From Sphingobacterium thalpophilum (lineage in GTDB: Bacteria > Bacteroidota > Bacteroidia > Sphingobacteriales > Sphingobacteriaceae), in assembly GCF_901482695.1 (NCBI RefSeq), contig NZ_LR590484.1, positions 2,790,001 to 2,854,000 on the forward strand: 64,000 nt of DNA. Reading direction: 5' to 3'. Below the pieces are notes generated by a model. That model did not search any database. It was not told where the DNA came from and saw nothing but the letters and a program-made list of their open reading frames with translations. A program made the translations under genes and the position numbers. Each line of letters starts with the position of its first letter. The stretch's first letter is position 1. This document shows positions 35,333-45,500 of the stretch, one piece after another.

Positions 35333-38300
35333 CCGATAATATAATTTTGATGTTTGATTGTTTTGATTTCTATTTGATTAATCCAGAGGTGATCTCCCTC
35401 GATGCGCTCTACCTGATAACGTTTTGGGTTCCCTTGGAGGCCTGTGCCCATATATTTTCCATAAGCTTCTTTCGCGGTCCAGAAGCGCGTCGTCCATTCG
35501 GCCTGATCCTTATCCTTTAGCAATGCCTGTTCAGCATCTGTAAAAACCAGCGGATAAAATCCAGCGCTGCGCTCTTCAATAAGCTCCATGTCGATGCCGA
35601 CAGGTTTGCCCTGTTGTGCAATCGCCACCGCGTCTCTGCCCTTATGGGCCAAGGAGACATGGATATCTTCTGTCATGTCCCCATGGAGATAAGGTCTGCC
35701 GACTTCGTTGGAGCGAATCTCAAACACGATGGGATAACAGGGGCTATCTTTATGCTGTGTCAACAGATGTCGCACAGCATCTTTGACCGCCACGCGGCCC
35801 ACCATCCAGCTTTTTCTGCGGTTGGGCAACAGCCGTTGGTAATACTGCTTTTCGGTTTGGTTGAAATAGCGTTTAAGAATGAAGTCCCACGATGCTACCC
35901 GGGTGTAGGCCTGGTGAAAATAAAATATGCCCGGGGCGATTTCCTCGGAAAGCCTATTGTGTAAGGGCGACATGGATACGTTCCACAGAGCAACGTCGAT
36001 TTCCAGTCGTCGGTTTTGCCAGCCCCGGATGGCGCACCACACTTTTCCCTCGCGAAGCAGGGTGATGTCCGCAACTGCAAATTCATCATTGAGCTCGGTT
36101 AGTACACAGGTACAATCGAATAGGCCATCCTGATCGTGCATAGCGTCAAAAAACTCTATTTCTTTGATCTTAACAGGAAAAGCGATGCGGTCTTTGGCCA
36201 ATGTAAGCTGCAGCCACAAGCCAAACAGCTGACCGGCGTTGTCCAATAAAGACCCTTTCCCGCCGTTGCCTTTGATTTTGCCGGAGATGCCTCTTTCGCC
36301 TACCGCCCTGATTTCCAGAATGCCTTGATAGGCTGGCCCGTGAAACATATGTTTCTCATAGATTTCTTCCGGAGTCCGGGTAATGGAAAGAAGCTTTCCA
36401 ATGGACAAGTCCACGGTAGGCGGTACAGGCCATGTATCTGCCAGCAGTACTTCGGCATTCGCAAAATTTTCGATTTCTACAAAGGCATGATGAGCCGAAC
36501 GCCATTCTCCGTTGGCCGTCTTCTCAAAAGGCTGCGCTACATTCATCCACTGAAAGACGCTGACCTGCATGATTTTGTGAATTGTGGTCTGCGGTCGTTC
36601 TGCCTGAGCAATTTCGGCCAGCAGCTCAAAAATCATCGTCATGGGAATGACCGGTTCCATATCGGCAACTTCTGTCCAGCCTGCTGGCTGCCGCAGGAGA
36701 CTATGGTCGATCAGGTAAGGATGGCTGTCCAGACTGACCTTCAAAGCTGTTGAAAAATGTGTGCTGGAATGGAGAACCGCCGATAAGCTAGATGGGGGAT
36801 CCGGTGCTAGCACAGTGGACTGCATCCGGTTTTGGAAGGCGGTCAGCACTTCCTCCTGCATGCGCATCATTTCAGCCATATTATCCTGAAATGCCCGTAC
36901 CAGCGGATGTCCTATATTTGTTTTGCTGACCGCCGGCTGCTGCTGGGCGAGATTAAAATACTGTCCCAGGCTTTTGACAGCATCAAAATTACGTACGATG
37001 GGGGATCCCAGCTGCAGTCTGATCCCGTTTGTGGCAGGCTTCTTGACTGCCTGCTGCAGGGATAGGAAATCGAGTGGGACTGTTTTTCCCTCGACAAAAA
37101 GTGCCGCAACGACACGTTGTAGCTGTGCTAGAGCGGAGCGGCTTGTTACACTGGATGCCAGCGTGCTGAATGTTTTACCTTTTAGTGTGTCGTCGATAAA
37201 ACCGGTCAAGCCACCTGTACCCACCTGTATAAAAAAGCGAGCGCCCTCTTCATAGAGCTTTTCTGTTAATTCACGGAAACGGACGGGTTGGACAAGGTGT
37301 TCGGCACTCAGCTGCCGGATCGCTTGCTGGTTTGCCGGATAAGGCTGCAATGTCGTTGCCGACCACAAAGGAATCTTTGTTTGCTGAAAGGTCACCTTTT
37401 CCATGCCGGCCAGAATAAGCTCAAGTCTGTCTGCCACAAAGGGCGAATGGAAACCGGATTGGAACGGTAAAATCTGATGGAAAATCTGTCTGGCTTTCAA
37501 TATTGGAACGAGCTCTTCAAGGGCCGCAATGCTGCCGCATAATATCACTTGATGCGGGCAATTGTCGTTCGATACGTATACATCGGGAATTTCCGCGATC
37601 AAGGGTTGCACTTCTGCCAGACCGGCCCCGATGGCAATAAATTTAGAATCCCTGAGTTCAAAGGTCTTCGGGTCGAGCACATCGATGAGCTGCATGACAG
37701 AACTCGCTTCTGCGAGTTCTGAAGAATATCCGGCAAGCCATTCTCCTAGGCTATGTCCCGCATTCATATCGGGATAGATCCCAAGCTTCTTAAGTGATTT
37801 GTCGAGGATGCTACACCTGTTAAATATATCCAATGCGTCACTCAAAAGGCCGTTTCCCTCTATTTCTATCGGGGCTGCCAGACTAAAATAGCGTTTCACG
37901 GACTCGACCTCTCCCTTGGCCAGGCCATCCAGCCCGGGGAATACAAAGGCGATTTTACCGCCCTGTTGCAACAGCGGGTCGCAGGTGTACCAGATATCCT
38001 GTTTATTTCGCCACGGTTTATTCTTGGAAACGATTTTGATTGCTTTGTCGATCCTGTCTGCTGTGGGGTCGAATACAGCGAGGCGATAGCTACCTTCGCC
38101 CGGATCGGTCTCCTTATTATGCAGTGCGCTGAGCAGCTCGGCGTGGGTGGGGCGAGCAAGTACCAGTACGGGGTCTTTTTTGATGCTATCGTAAGCTTCC
38201 AGTACCACATGTGCGTTGATGCCGCCAAAACCAAAGGCATTTACGCCAGCGACTTTTGGCAACCCTGACCGTGACCAAGGCTTAGCTTCCTGTATAGGGG

Positions 38301-39573
38301 CAAAGCGTGTTTGTTCCATCTCAACTATAGGATCTTCGCAGTAGAGAGTTGGAGGTAAGGTGTCGTGGTATAGGGCGAGGCAGGTTTTTATTAAACCGGC
38401 GATTCCCGCTGCGGGCATGGCGTGACCGATATTGGATTTGACCGATCCGATACCGGCACTGAGGACGGAATCTTCGTTTCCGAAAAACTCTGCAAGGGTC
38501 TGCAGTTCCGTCTTATCACCCAGAGGTGTTCCTGTGCCATGTGCTTCCAGATAGCCGATTTGTTTTACATCCAGCTGTGCATTTTGCCAGGCTTGCTGCA
38601 GAGCCTTCAGCTGGCCCTTGACCGACGGTGTCATCACACTGCTACCATGGCCATCACTGCTGACACCTACACCCTTGATCACCGCATAGATCTTATCTTG
38701 GTCGCGCAGCGCATCCTCCAGCCGTTTCAAGACGACGAAACCGCATCCTTCACCGATAAGCAGGCCGTCGGCATCCTTGCTGAAGGGTTTGATCTGCTCG
38801 TTGCGAGACAAGGCACCCAGTTGTGCAAAAATGCTCCAAAAAGCGGCATTCTGACCCGTGTGTACAGCACCGGCAACGATCATGTCGCTGCGGCCACGCA
38901 GCAGCTCCTGTACAGCATGGTCCACAGCAATCAGGGCGCTGGCGCATGCTGCATCAACGGTGAATGCCACACCGCCCAGATTAAAGCGGTTTGCTACCAG
39001 GGAGGCTACAAGATTGGGAATCAGACCCATGGCTGTGTCTGCAGCAAAGCGTCCTTTTCGCTTCTGAAAGGCCTGTTTCACCTTTTCAATTTCGGAAGCG
39101 GGTACATCCGGCAGCAGTTCCTGTAAGAGTGCCGCCATTTGTTCACCGGTTCGCACGATTTCGATGGCGCGTGTCGCGCCCGGACCGGTATAGTTACCTT
39201 TGCCGATGATAATACCCGTTTTTTCAAGCGAACGTTGCTTTTGGAACACCCCCGCATCTGCCAGCGCTTTCTGTACCAGATCTAGTGTCAACAGATGGTC
39301 TGGTTCGGTGCCTTCAACGGCGAGTGGCAGTATTCCATAAGCGGTGGGATCAAATGCATAGTCTGGAATAAATCCGCCCCGTTTACAATAAAAACGGTCC
39401 ACGCTGCTTCCCCCACTGTCGCTAAAATGGATGGGATCGATCCGGTCCGCTGGTGCAGGTTGAGTGGAATCGACCTTATTGATGATATTTTGCCAAAAAG
39501 TGCTGGCATCATGTGCACCGGGAAAAACACAAGATAGGCCGATGACGGCAACATCTGTTGTATTCATAATCAT
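35320..39573 (-). CDS. Megasynthase subunit KS-AT-DH-PPTase
   Basis: A 1417-residue iterative-type synthase. The ketosynthase (about 1-435) has Cys210 in VDAACASAL and both histidines (EAHGTGTPLGD, SNIGHAMPAAG), so it looks active. The acyltransferase (about 510-810) has Ser608 in NAGHSLGEW and GFHSPFV. A PKS-type dehydratase (about 920-1170) has His957 in LIDHSLL and Asp1111 in DNAGQ (the DxxxQ motif). The C-terminus (about 1200-1417) is an Sfp-like phosphopantetheinyl transferase with GIDMELIEER (Asp1328) and WTAKEAYGKYMGTGL. It supplies the DH and carrier activation missing from the upstream protein. No ACP is visible within it. An ATG two codons later is an equal start. Confidence 0.9.
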   Translation of the reverse strand: MIMNTTDVAVIGLSCVFPGAHDASTFWQNIINKVDSTQPAPADRIDPIHFSDSGGSSVDRFYCKRGGFIPDYAFDPTAYGILPLAVEGTEPDHLLTLDLVQKALADAGVFQKQRSLEKTGIIIGKGNYTGPGATRAIEIVRTGEQMAALLQELLPDVPASEIEKVKQAFQKRKGRFAADTAMGLIPNLVASLVANRFNLGGVAFTVDAACASALIAVDHAVQELLRGRSDMIVAGAVHTGQNAAFWSIFAQLGALSRNEQIKPFSKDADGLLIGEGCGFVVLKRLEDALRDQDKIYAVIKGVGVSSDGHGSSVMTPSVKGQLKALQQAWQNAQLDVKQIGYLEAHGTGTPLGDKTELQTLAEFFGNEDSVLSAGIGSVKSNIGHAMPAAGIAGLIKTCLALYHDTLPPTLYCEDPIVEMEQTRFAPIQEAKPWSRSGLPKVAGVNAFGFGGINAHVVLEAYDSIKKDPVLVLARPTHAELLSALHNKETDPGEGSYRLAVFDPTADRIDKAIKIVSKNKPWRNKQDIWYTCDPLLQQGGKIAFVFPGLDGLAKGEVESVKRYFSLAAPIEIEGNGLLSDALDIFNRCSILDKSLKKLGIYPDMNAGHSLGEWLAGYSSELAEASSVMQLIDVLDPKTFELRDSKFIAIGAGLAEVQPLIAEIPDVYVSNDNCPHQVILCGSIAALEELVPILKARQIFHQILPFQSGFHSPFVADRLELILAGMEKVTFQQTKIPLWSATTLQPYPANQQAIRQLSAEHLVQPVRFRELTEKLYEEGARFFIQVGTGGLTGFIDDTLKGKTFSTLASSVTSRSALAQLQRVVAALFVEGKTVPLDFLSLQQAVKKPATNGIRLQLGSPIVRNFDAVKSLGQYFNLAQQQPAVSKTNIGHPLVRAFQDNMAEMMRMQEEVLTAFQNRMQSTVLAPDPPSSLSAVLHSSTHFSTALKVSLDSHPYLIDHSLLRQPAGWTEVADMEPVIPMTMIFELLAEIAQAERPQTTIHKIMQVSVFQWMNVAQPFEKTANGEWRSAHHAFVEIENFANAEVLLADTWPVPPTVDLSIGKLLSITRTPEEIYEKHMFHGPAYQGILEIRAVGERGISGKIKGNGGKGSLLDNAGQLFGLWLQLTLAKDRIAFPVKIKEIEFFDAMHDQDGLFDCTCVLTELNDEFAVADITLLREGKVWCAIRGWQNRRLEIDVALWNVSMSPLHNRLSEEIAPGIFYFHQAYTRVASWDFILKRYFNQTEKQYYQRLLPNRRKSWMVGRVAVKDAVRHLLTQHKDSPCYPIVFEIRSNEVGRPYLHGDMTEDIHVSLAHKGRDAVAIAQQGKPVGIDMELIEERSAGFYPLVFTDAEQALLKDKDQAEWTTRFWTAKEAYGKYMGTGLQGNPKRYQVERIEGDHLWINQIEIKTIKHQNYIIGWTL

Positions 39574-39580
39574 GGATATG

Positions 39581-42500
39581 TTACCAATTATTGCCTGACA
39601 TGATTAATACCTGGCTTTCCGTACCGTACTTGATCTCGTTCAGGAAAATTTCCTTTCCTTCTTCCAATGGAATAAGCGATATACCGCGGCGCTCATATTC
39701 TGTTTCCAGCGTCTGCGATACCATACCGGCCCCTTTCCATGGTCCCCAGTTGATCGAGATAACCTTGCCCTTCAGCCGTTTGTTGAGGGTATTGGCATAG
39801 TCGTCGAGCACACTATTGGCTGCAGCATAGTCGGTCTGGCCTTTATTGCCATACACGGAGGCAATGCTGGAAAATAGGACGACAAACTGGCAATCCGGAT
39901 GCAGTTGTTCGGCAAGCACACGCAGTGGTCTTACTTTAGTGTCAAAGACGCGCCCAAAAGAGCTGATCGTTTTTTGTCTAAAGAGTTTATCCTCCAGCAG
40001 GCCGGCACCATGAATGACTCCGTCCAGCTTGCCATATTCCTTATAGATCTGCTGGAGCAAGGCACTTAGCCCTATCTCATCGCACAGGTCCAGCGATTCG
40101 TAAACGACGGTGCTGCCCAGGCTTTCCATTTCCCGGATGGTACGAAGGATCTGGTTGTTCTTAAAGATACGCAAGGTCTCTTTTTCAATCTCTGCTGGGG
40201 TATTTAGCTGCCCAGATTTGATCAGCTGGCTTCTGATCTGATCCTTGGATGTCATCCTCTCCAGTTCAAGAGATGTGCTTGTAGCCAGTCTTGGATCTGG
40301 CGACCGCCCCACGAGAATATAAGTACAAGGGTAGGAGGCCGACATATGCTTTACCAATTCGGCCGTAATCCCTTGTCCACCGCCCAGGACCAGAACTACC
40401 GACTGTTGGTTCAGCTGAATCTGTACTTCCGTTATATCTGCGGATAAGGGGGATGGAATGGTGTCTATGGTATGGCGCTGATCATTTTTGTAAATTACTT
40501 CTACCCGTTTGTCGACGGTCAAAATCTCATTGATAGCGATCTCAGCGATTCCATCAGCTTCCTGAGGAGTTTGTAAGCTGATCAGCCTGCAGTTGGTCTG
40601 CTCAAACTCGCGGGCCAGACTTTTAAATAGTCCGGGGTAACCTTGATAATAGCGTAATGCCTGAGTATCCGCCGATCTCTGGACATGGGCCGGAATATCC
40701 GAAATCAGATACACCCATTTCGTGCGGTCCATGTTCATCTTTTTGATCAGGCCCACATGGTCGATAATGCTACGCTTGACCTTAGCTGAATAGATATCTG
40801 TCATGATTAAGCCATCAAATACCGTCAGGTCTTTTTCGGTATCGAGGACTTCAGCGATGGCCCCATGTTTTTCGAGCATGGTTTTGATTGCCTGTGTTTG
40901 CTGCCCATGGTCAGGAGCAATCGCAAAACGTTTTCCCTGGAGGATATCGGGGGGCTGAGGTTTGCCAGTGGCAGCAGGAGTCAGACCGAAACGTAAGCGG
41001 GACAACGGGCTTTTGGGCGTGGTTTCAGTACCGATATCCGCAATCCAGGTAGCCAGACCGTTTAGTGTTTTAATGGCGGCTAAGGTTTCCATCAGATCCT
41101 CTTTCTGCTCGGGTTCCTTGCCAAATCCCACTTTTGTTTTCAGTGCAGCAATGATTTCCATGCGCTTAATGGAGTCGATGCTGAGATCAGCTTCCAGATC
41201 GAGATCCAGCCCAAGCATTTCTTTGGGATAGCCCGTTTTTTCGCTGACAATATCCAAAATAGCAGACTGTAGTTCGGCCAGTGTGTAACTCTGGGGCTGT
41301 TGGGCTGATGATGTCACTTCGGTTGACAAGGCCTCCTCGGCGATTACCGCAGTACCACTGTGCTCGGTTAGCCAGACAACCAGTCCATTCAATGTTTTGA
41401 TAGCCGCCAGCTGCTCCATGATCGTGTCCTCTTGGCTATGATCTATCGTTAGCGCACCCAGCTGACTGCGTAATGTGCTGATGATCTCAACCCGCTTGAT
41501 GGAGTCTATACTCAGATCTGCCTCGAGGTCCATATCCATGCCAAGCATTTCGGGCGGGTATCCGGTTTTGTCGCTGACAATCTGCAACAACAGGCTCTTG
41601 ACGTCTTTTACCGGTGTTTGGGCAACTACGGTTGCTGCTGGCTGGGCGGTAAACAGTGTCTGGGTGGGGAGCGGCGAGGGCTGTCCGGCACCGGGGAGGG
41701 CAGCTGGAGCTGCATAGGCAGGCATAGGGTTCACTGGCGGCTGCTGGCCGAGAAAGGACAGCATGACATCACGTTGAGCCTGAATGAGCATTTTCATGCT
41801 ATTTAAATATTCGTGTAGCATGCGCTCAGCAGTAGGATGCGCCTCTGGCGCTACGTTGTGGTTAGGGCTTGGTAAGTTCATATGGATCGGTTTCACTAGG
41901 GGCATGGCGCCATTGGCCGGCAGCGGACCGTTGATCGGCAGCGCTGCTTGTCCGTTGACGCGCCATAGGGCAGGACTTTTTTTATACAGATGCGGCTGGT
42001 CAAGCTGAATCACCTGTGTTTGCCGCCCGTCAAATAATTTATGGATATGGAAATTGCGGCCGGTGCCCAAGTATTGAGCAAGCATGCACAGTAAATGGGT
42101 AAGTTTATTCCGGTTGTTGTCTTCGACATAAAGTGTAAGCTGATCCTGTGTCAGGCAGGACTTGGTTAAGCCTGTGAGTACTTTGCCGGGGCCGACTTCG
42201 ATAAATAATCTGGCGCCGTCGGCGTACATGGCCTGAAGCTGTTCGACAAAGCGGACTGGCTGGACGAGGTGCTCGGTCAAGCGTGTTTTTATGGCAGCTG
42301 CCGTCGTCGGATATATACTGGCAGTGGTGTTGGACCAAACGGGAATCTGCATTTCGCCGAAGGGCACATTTTGAAGGACCTGTTTATAGAGGTCTTTCGA
42401 TTTCGCGACCAGGGGGCTATGGAAAGCGCAGGCGACTTCCAGTTTTTTTGCAGATACACGTTCCTGTTTGAGTACGATCATCAATCGGTCTATCGCTGCA

Positions 42501-45500
42501 GTGCTACCTGCGACGACACATTGTGTTGGGGAATTAAAGTTGACCGGATAGCATTCCTCCACCTGGCTGAGAACCGATTTTAGCTTTTCGGTATCCGCAT
42601 GGACAGCGACCATGCTGCCGGGATCTCCATCTTGTACTGCGTCTAAGATTGCCTGTGCACGGCGGTTGCTTAACTCAACCAATAAATCCTCGTCAAATAC
42701 GCCGGCGAAACATAGTGCGGGCAACTCCCCATAGCTGTGTCCCGCCAGCATGTCGGGAACGATACCTAGAGACTGAAGAAATTTTGCTAGGGCGAGGTCG
42801 ACAATACCGAGCAGGGGTTGTGCGATTCGTGTATCTTTAATGGATTCCTTTTGTTTTTTTAAAGTATCCCCGTCGAAAACCATCGCTGGAAAAACAAGTT
42901 TTTCCAGTTCCGGATGTTGGTCCATTAGCTTGCGCATGGCAGGGAAAATGACGAACAGGTCGCGGGCCATGTTGAGGCGCTGGCTGCCCTGACCTGGAAA
43001 TAAGAAGGCGGTTTTACCCGGCAGGGGCTTTACGATAAAGGTATCTTTACTTTCGATTCCGGACAGTACCAGTTCGATCTTCATGCTCAGATCTTCTGTG
43101 GTGTCGGCAACAATGCTCAGTTGCACAGGTTCCTCGGTGGCGGTTGCCAAGCTATAGGCAATATCTTTTAAGGGCAGACTGTCGTTGATCTCGAGCAGTG
43201 TTTTTACCTGTTTCAGTTGCTTTTTCGCATGTTCGTAGCTTGCTCCGCGGAAAACAAACAGTTCCGAAGGCCAGGATTTCATTGTGATATCGCTGGTCGG
43301 TCGCGGATGACTGGCAATGACAGCATGAAAATTCGTGCCCCCAAAGCCGAAGGCGCTTACGGCAGCATAACGTTTTTGTTCTGTCCACAATCCTGTTTCG
43401 GCGTGAAAGGCAAAAGGACTGGTCTGTGCGTTGTAATACGCGTTCGGTTGCTGCAGGTGGAGTGTCGGCGGTTTTATCCCGTGAAATACGGCCAGTGATG
43501 CCTTGATCAGTCCGGCCAGACCTGCTGCGCATTTGGTGTGTCCGATCTGTGTTTTTACAGATCCGAGCAGTGTCTGGGCGGGCAGGGCGCCGGCGCGGCT
43601 AAATAAATTGGTGAGGGCACTGAGCTCGGTTTTGTCGCCGACGACAGTGCCCGTGCCATGTGCTTCCACCAGGCCAACAGTAGCAGCACTGATACCGGCT
43701 TGGCTATATGCTCGTTCCAGGGCCCTTACCTGGCCTATTTTGCGGGGTGCGGTTAGCCCCAGCGCCTTGCCATCGCTCGACCCGCCGACACCTTTGATGA
43801 CCGCATAGATGCGGTCGTCATCGCGTACCGCGTCGGCATACCGTTTCAGTACCAATATGGCTATCCCTTCGCCCAGTGCGATGCCGTCAGCTTCGCTGTC
43901 GAACGTGGCACAGCGCCCTTTGCGCGAGAGCGCGTGAGTGCTCGAAAACATCAGATAATCATTGATACCATTGTGTAAGTCAGCGCCACCGGCGAGGACC
44001 ATGTCCGATTTGCCGAGCACCAGTTCCTGACAGGCAAGGTCAATTGCCGCGAGAGATGAAGCACAAGCTGCATCTACGGTGAAGTTGCGGCCGCCGAGGT
44101 CCAGCCTGTTGGTGATGCGGCCTGCAATGACATTCGCCAAGATGCCCGGGAAAGAATCTTCTGTTGTATGGGGCAATGCCGCTTTGACTTCGTCATGCAG
44201 TTCCCCAAAGACCTGTTTATAGTATCCCCTGAAGCTATAACTGTTAGCCAGATCGTTACCGCCTTCAGCGCCGATGATGACCGAAATATTTTCTCTGTCG
44301 ATCTGTTTTTCACCATATCCGGCATCTTCCATCGCCCGTTTGGCAACGAGGAGGGTCAACAGCTGGGTGGGCTCTATTGCGGCCAGTGACTGAGGCGGTA
44401 TCCCGAATGCGAGTGGATCGAAATCTATGTTGGGGATAAATCCGCCCCATTTAGAATGCGAAACATCGGGGCCATCGACGTCGGGCTGGTAATAAATATC
44501 TTTGTTCCAGCGCTCGTCGGGTACTTCGGTAACGCTATCCTTTCCGAGGACAATATTGCGCCAGTATTCTTCCAGATTTTTGGCTCCGGGGAAGATACAG
44601 TCCATACCGATGATGGCTACATCTAGTGCCTGGTCCGGCGACTCAGGCTGTTCGGGCAAAAGTGCATCTTGGATATACTGTTTATTTCCGGTGGCGACTT
44701 GCTGATGGAGGCAGTCGATGGAGGTGACTTTATCGTGCATTGTGGCTACCTGTCCGATCATATACATACCCAATTGGAGCTGTTCATTTCTCGGAATGGA
44801 GATGAGTTTATCGCCTTGCCGATCAACCCCTTTCGCCGCAATTCGAAGACGGCCGACATTTAATTTTTCGAGCTCTTCCCAAATCAGCTTCTTGTCGATC
44901 CCCGCTGCAAACAATCTAGCTTTCTCCTCACTGAAATATCGGGCGAAGGCCGTATTGAGGCAGCGTGTTTCATGTCCCGGCGCGGTTTCCAGTAGGACAG
45001 TGTCTTTGGCGTGCATCGCCTGTAACTGAAATTCCTCCTGAATGGCGCCCGTGTTTACCGCTTCTTGTGTGTAGAGGTATGCGGTTCCCATCAATACCCC
45101 CACTTTGACGCCTCTGGCAGTTAGGGGGGCTGTCATGACCGAGACGAAAGCGGCGGATAAGGCGTCATGTATGCCGCCTGCAAAAAATACGCTTATGTTT
45201 TCAGGATGATCTTCTTTGAGGATTCGTTCGATCTGTTTTTCCCAGAGCACCGTACTGGACAGCGGCCCCACATGGCCGCCGCATTCGCGGCCTTCGAATA
45301 TGAAGTTTTTGGCTCCTTCTTTGAGAAATATATCCAGTAATGCGGGGGAAGGGACGTGAAGGAATGTGGTGATGCCCGCTTTCTCGAATATTTTCGCCTG
45401 TGCAGGTCTGCCTCCGGCAATCAATACTACAGGAGGTTTCGCTTCGAGGATATATGTACGCTGTTCGTCGCGCAGTTCCTGCGGTGCAAAGCCCAAAATA

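Noticed and set aside
38422-39126. Long 234-codon plus-strand frame antisense to the second megasynthase KS
   Set aside because: It mirrors the KS coding strand, has no family resemblance and no promoter; the KS on the other strand is unmistakable.
41055-41535. Direct DNA repeat within the first megasynthase
   Set aside because: Not a mobile or structural repeat: it is the two tandem ACP domains coded by similar sequence.
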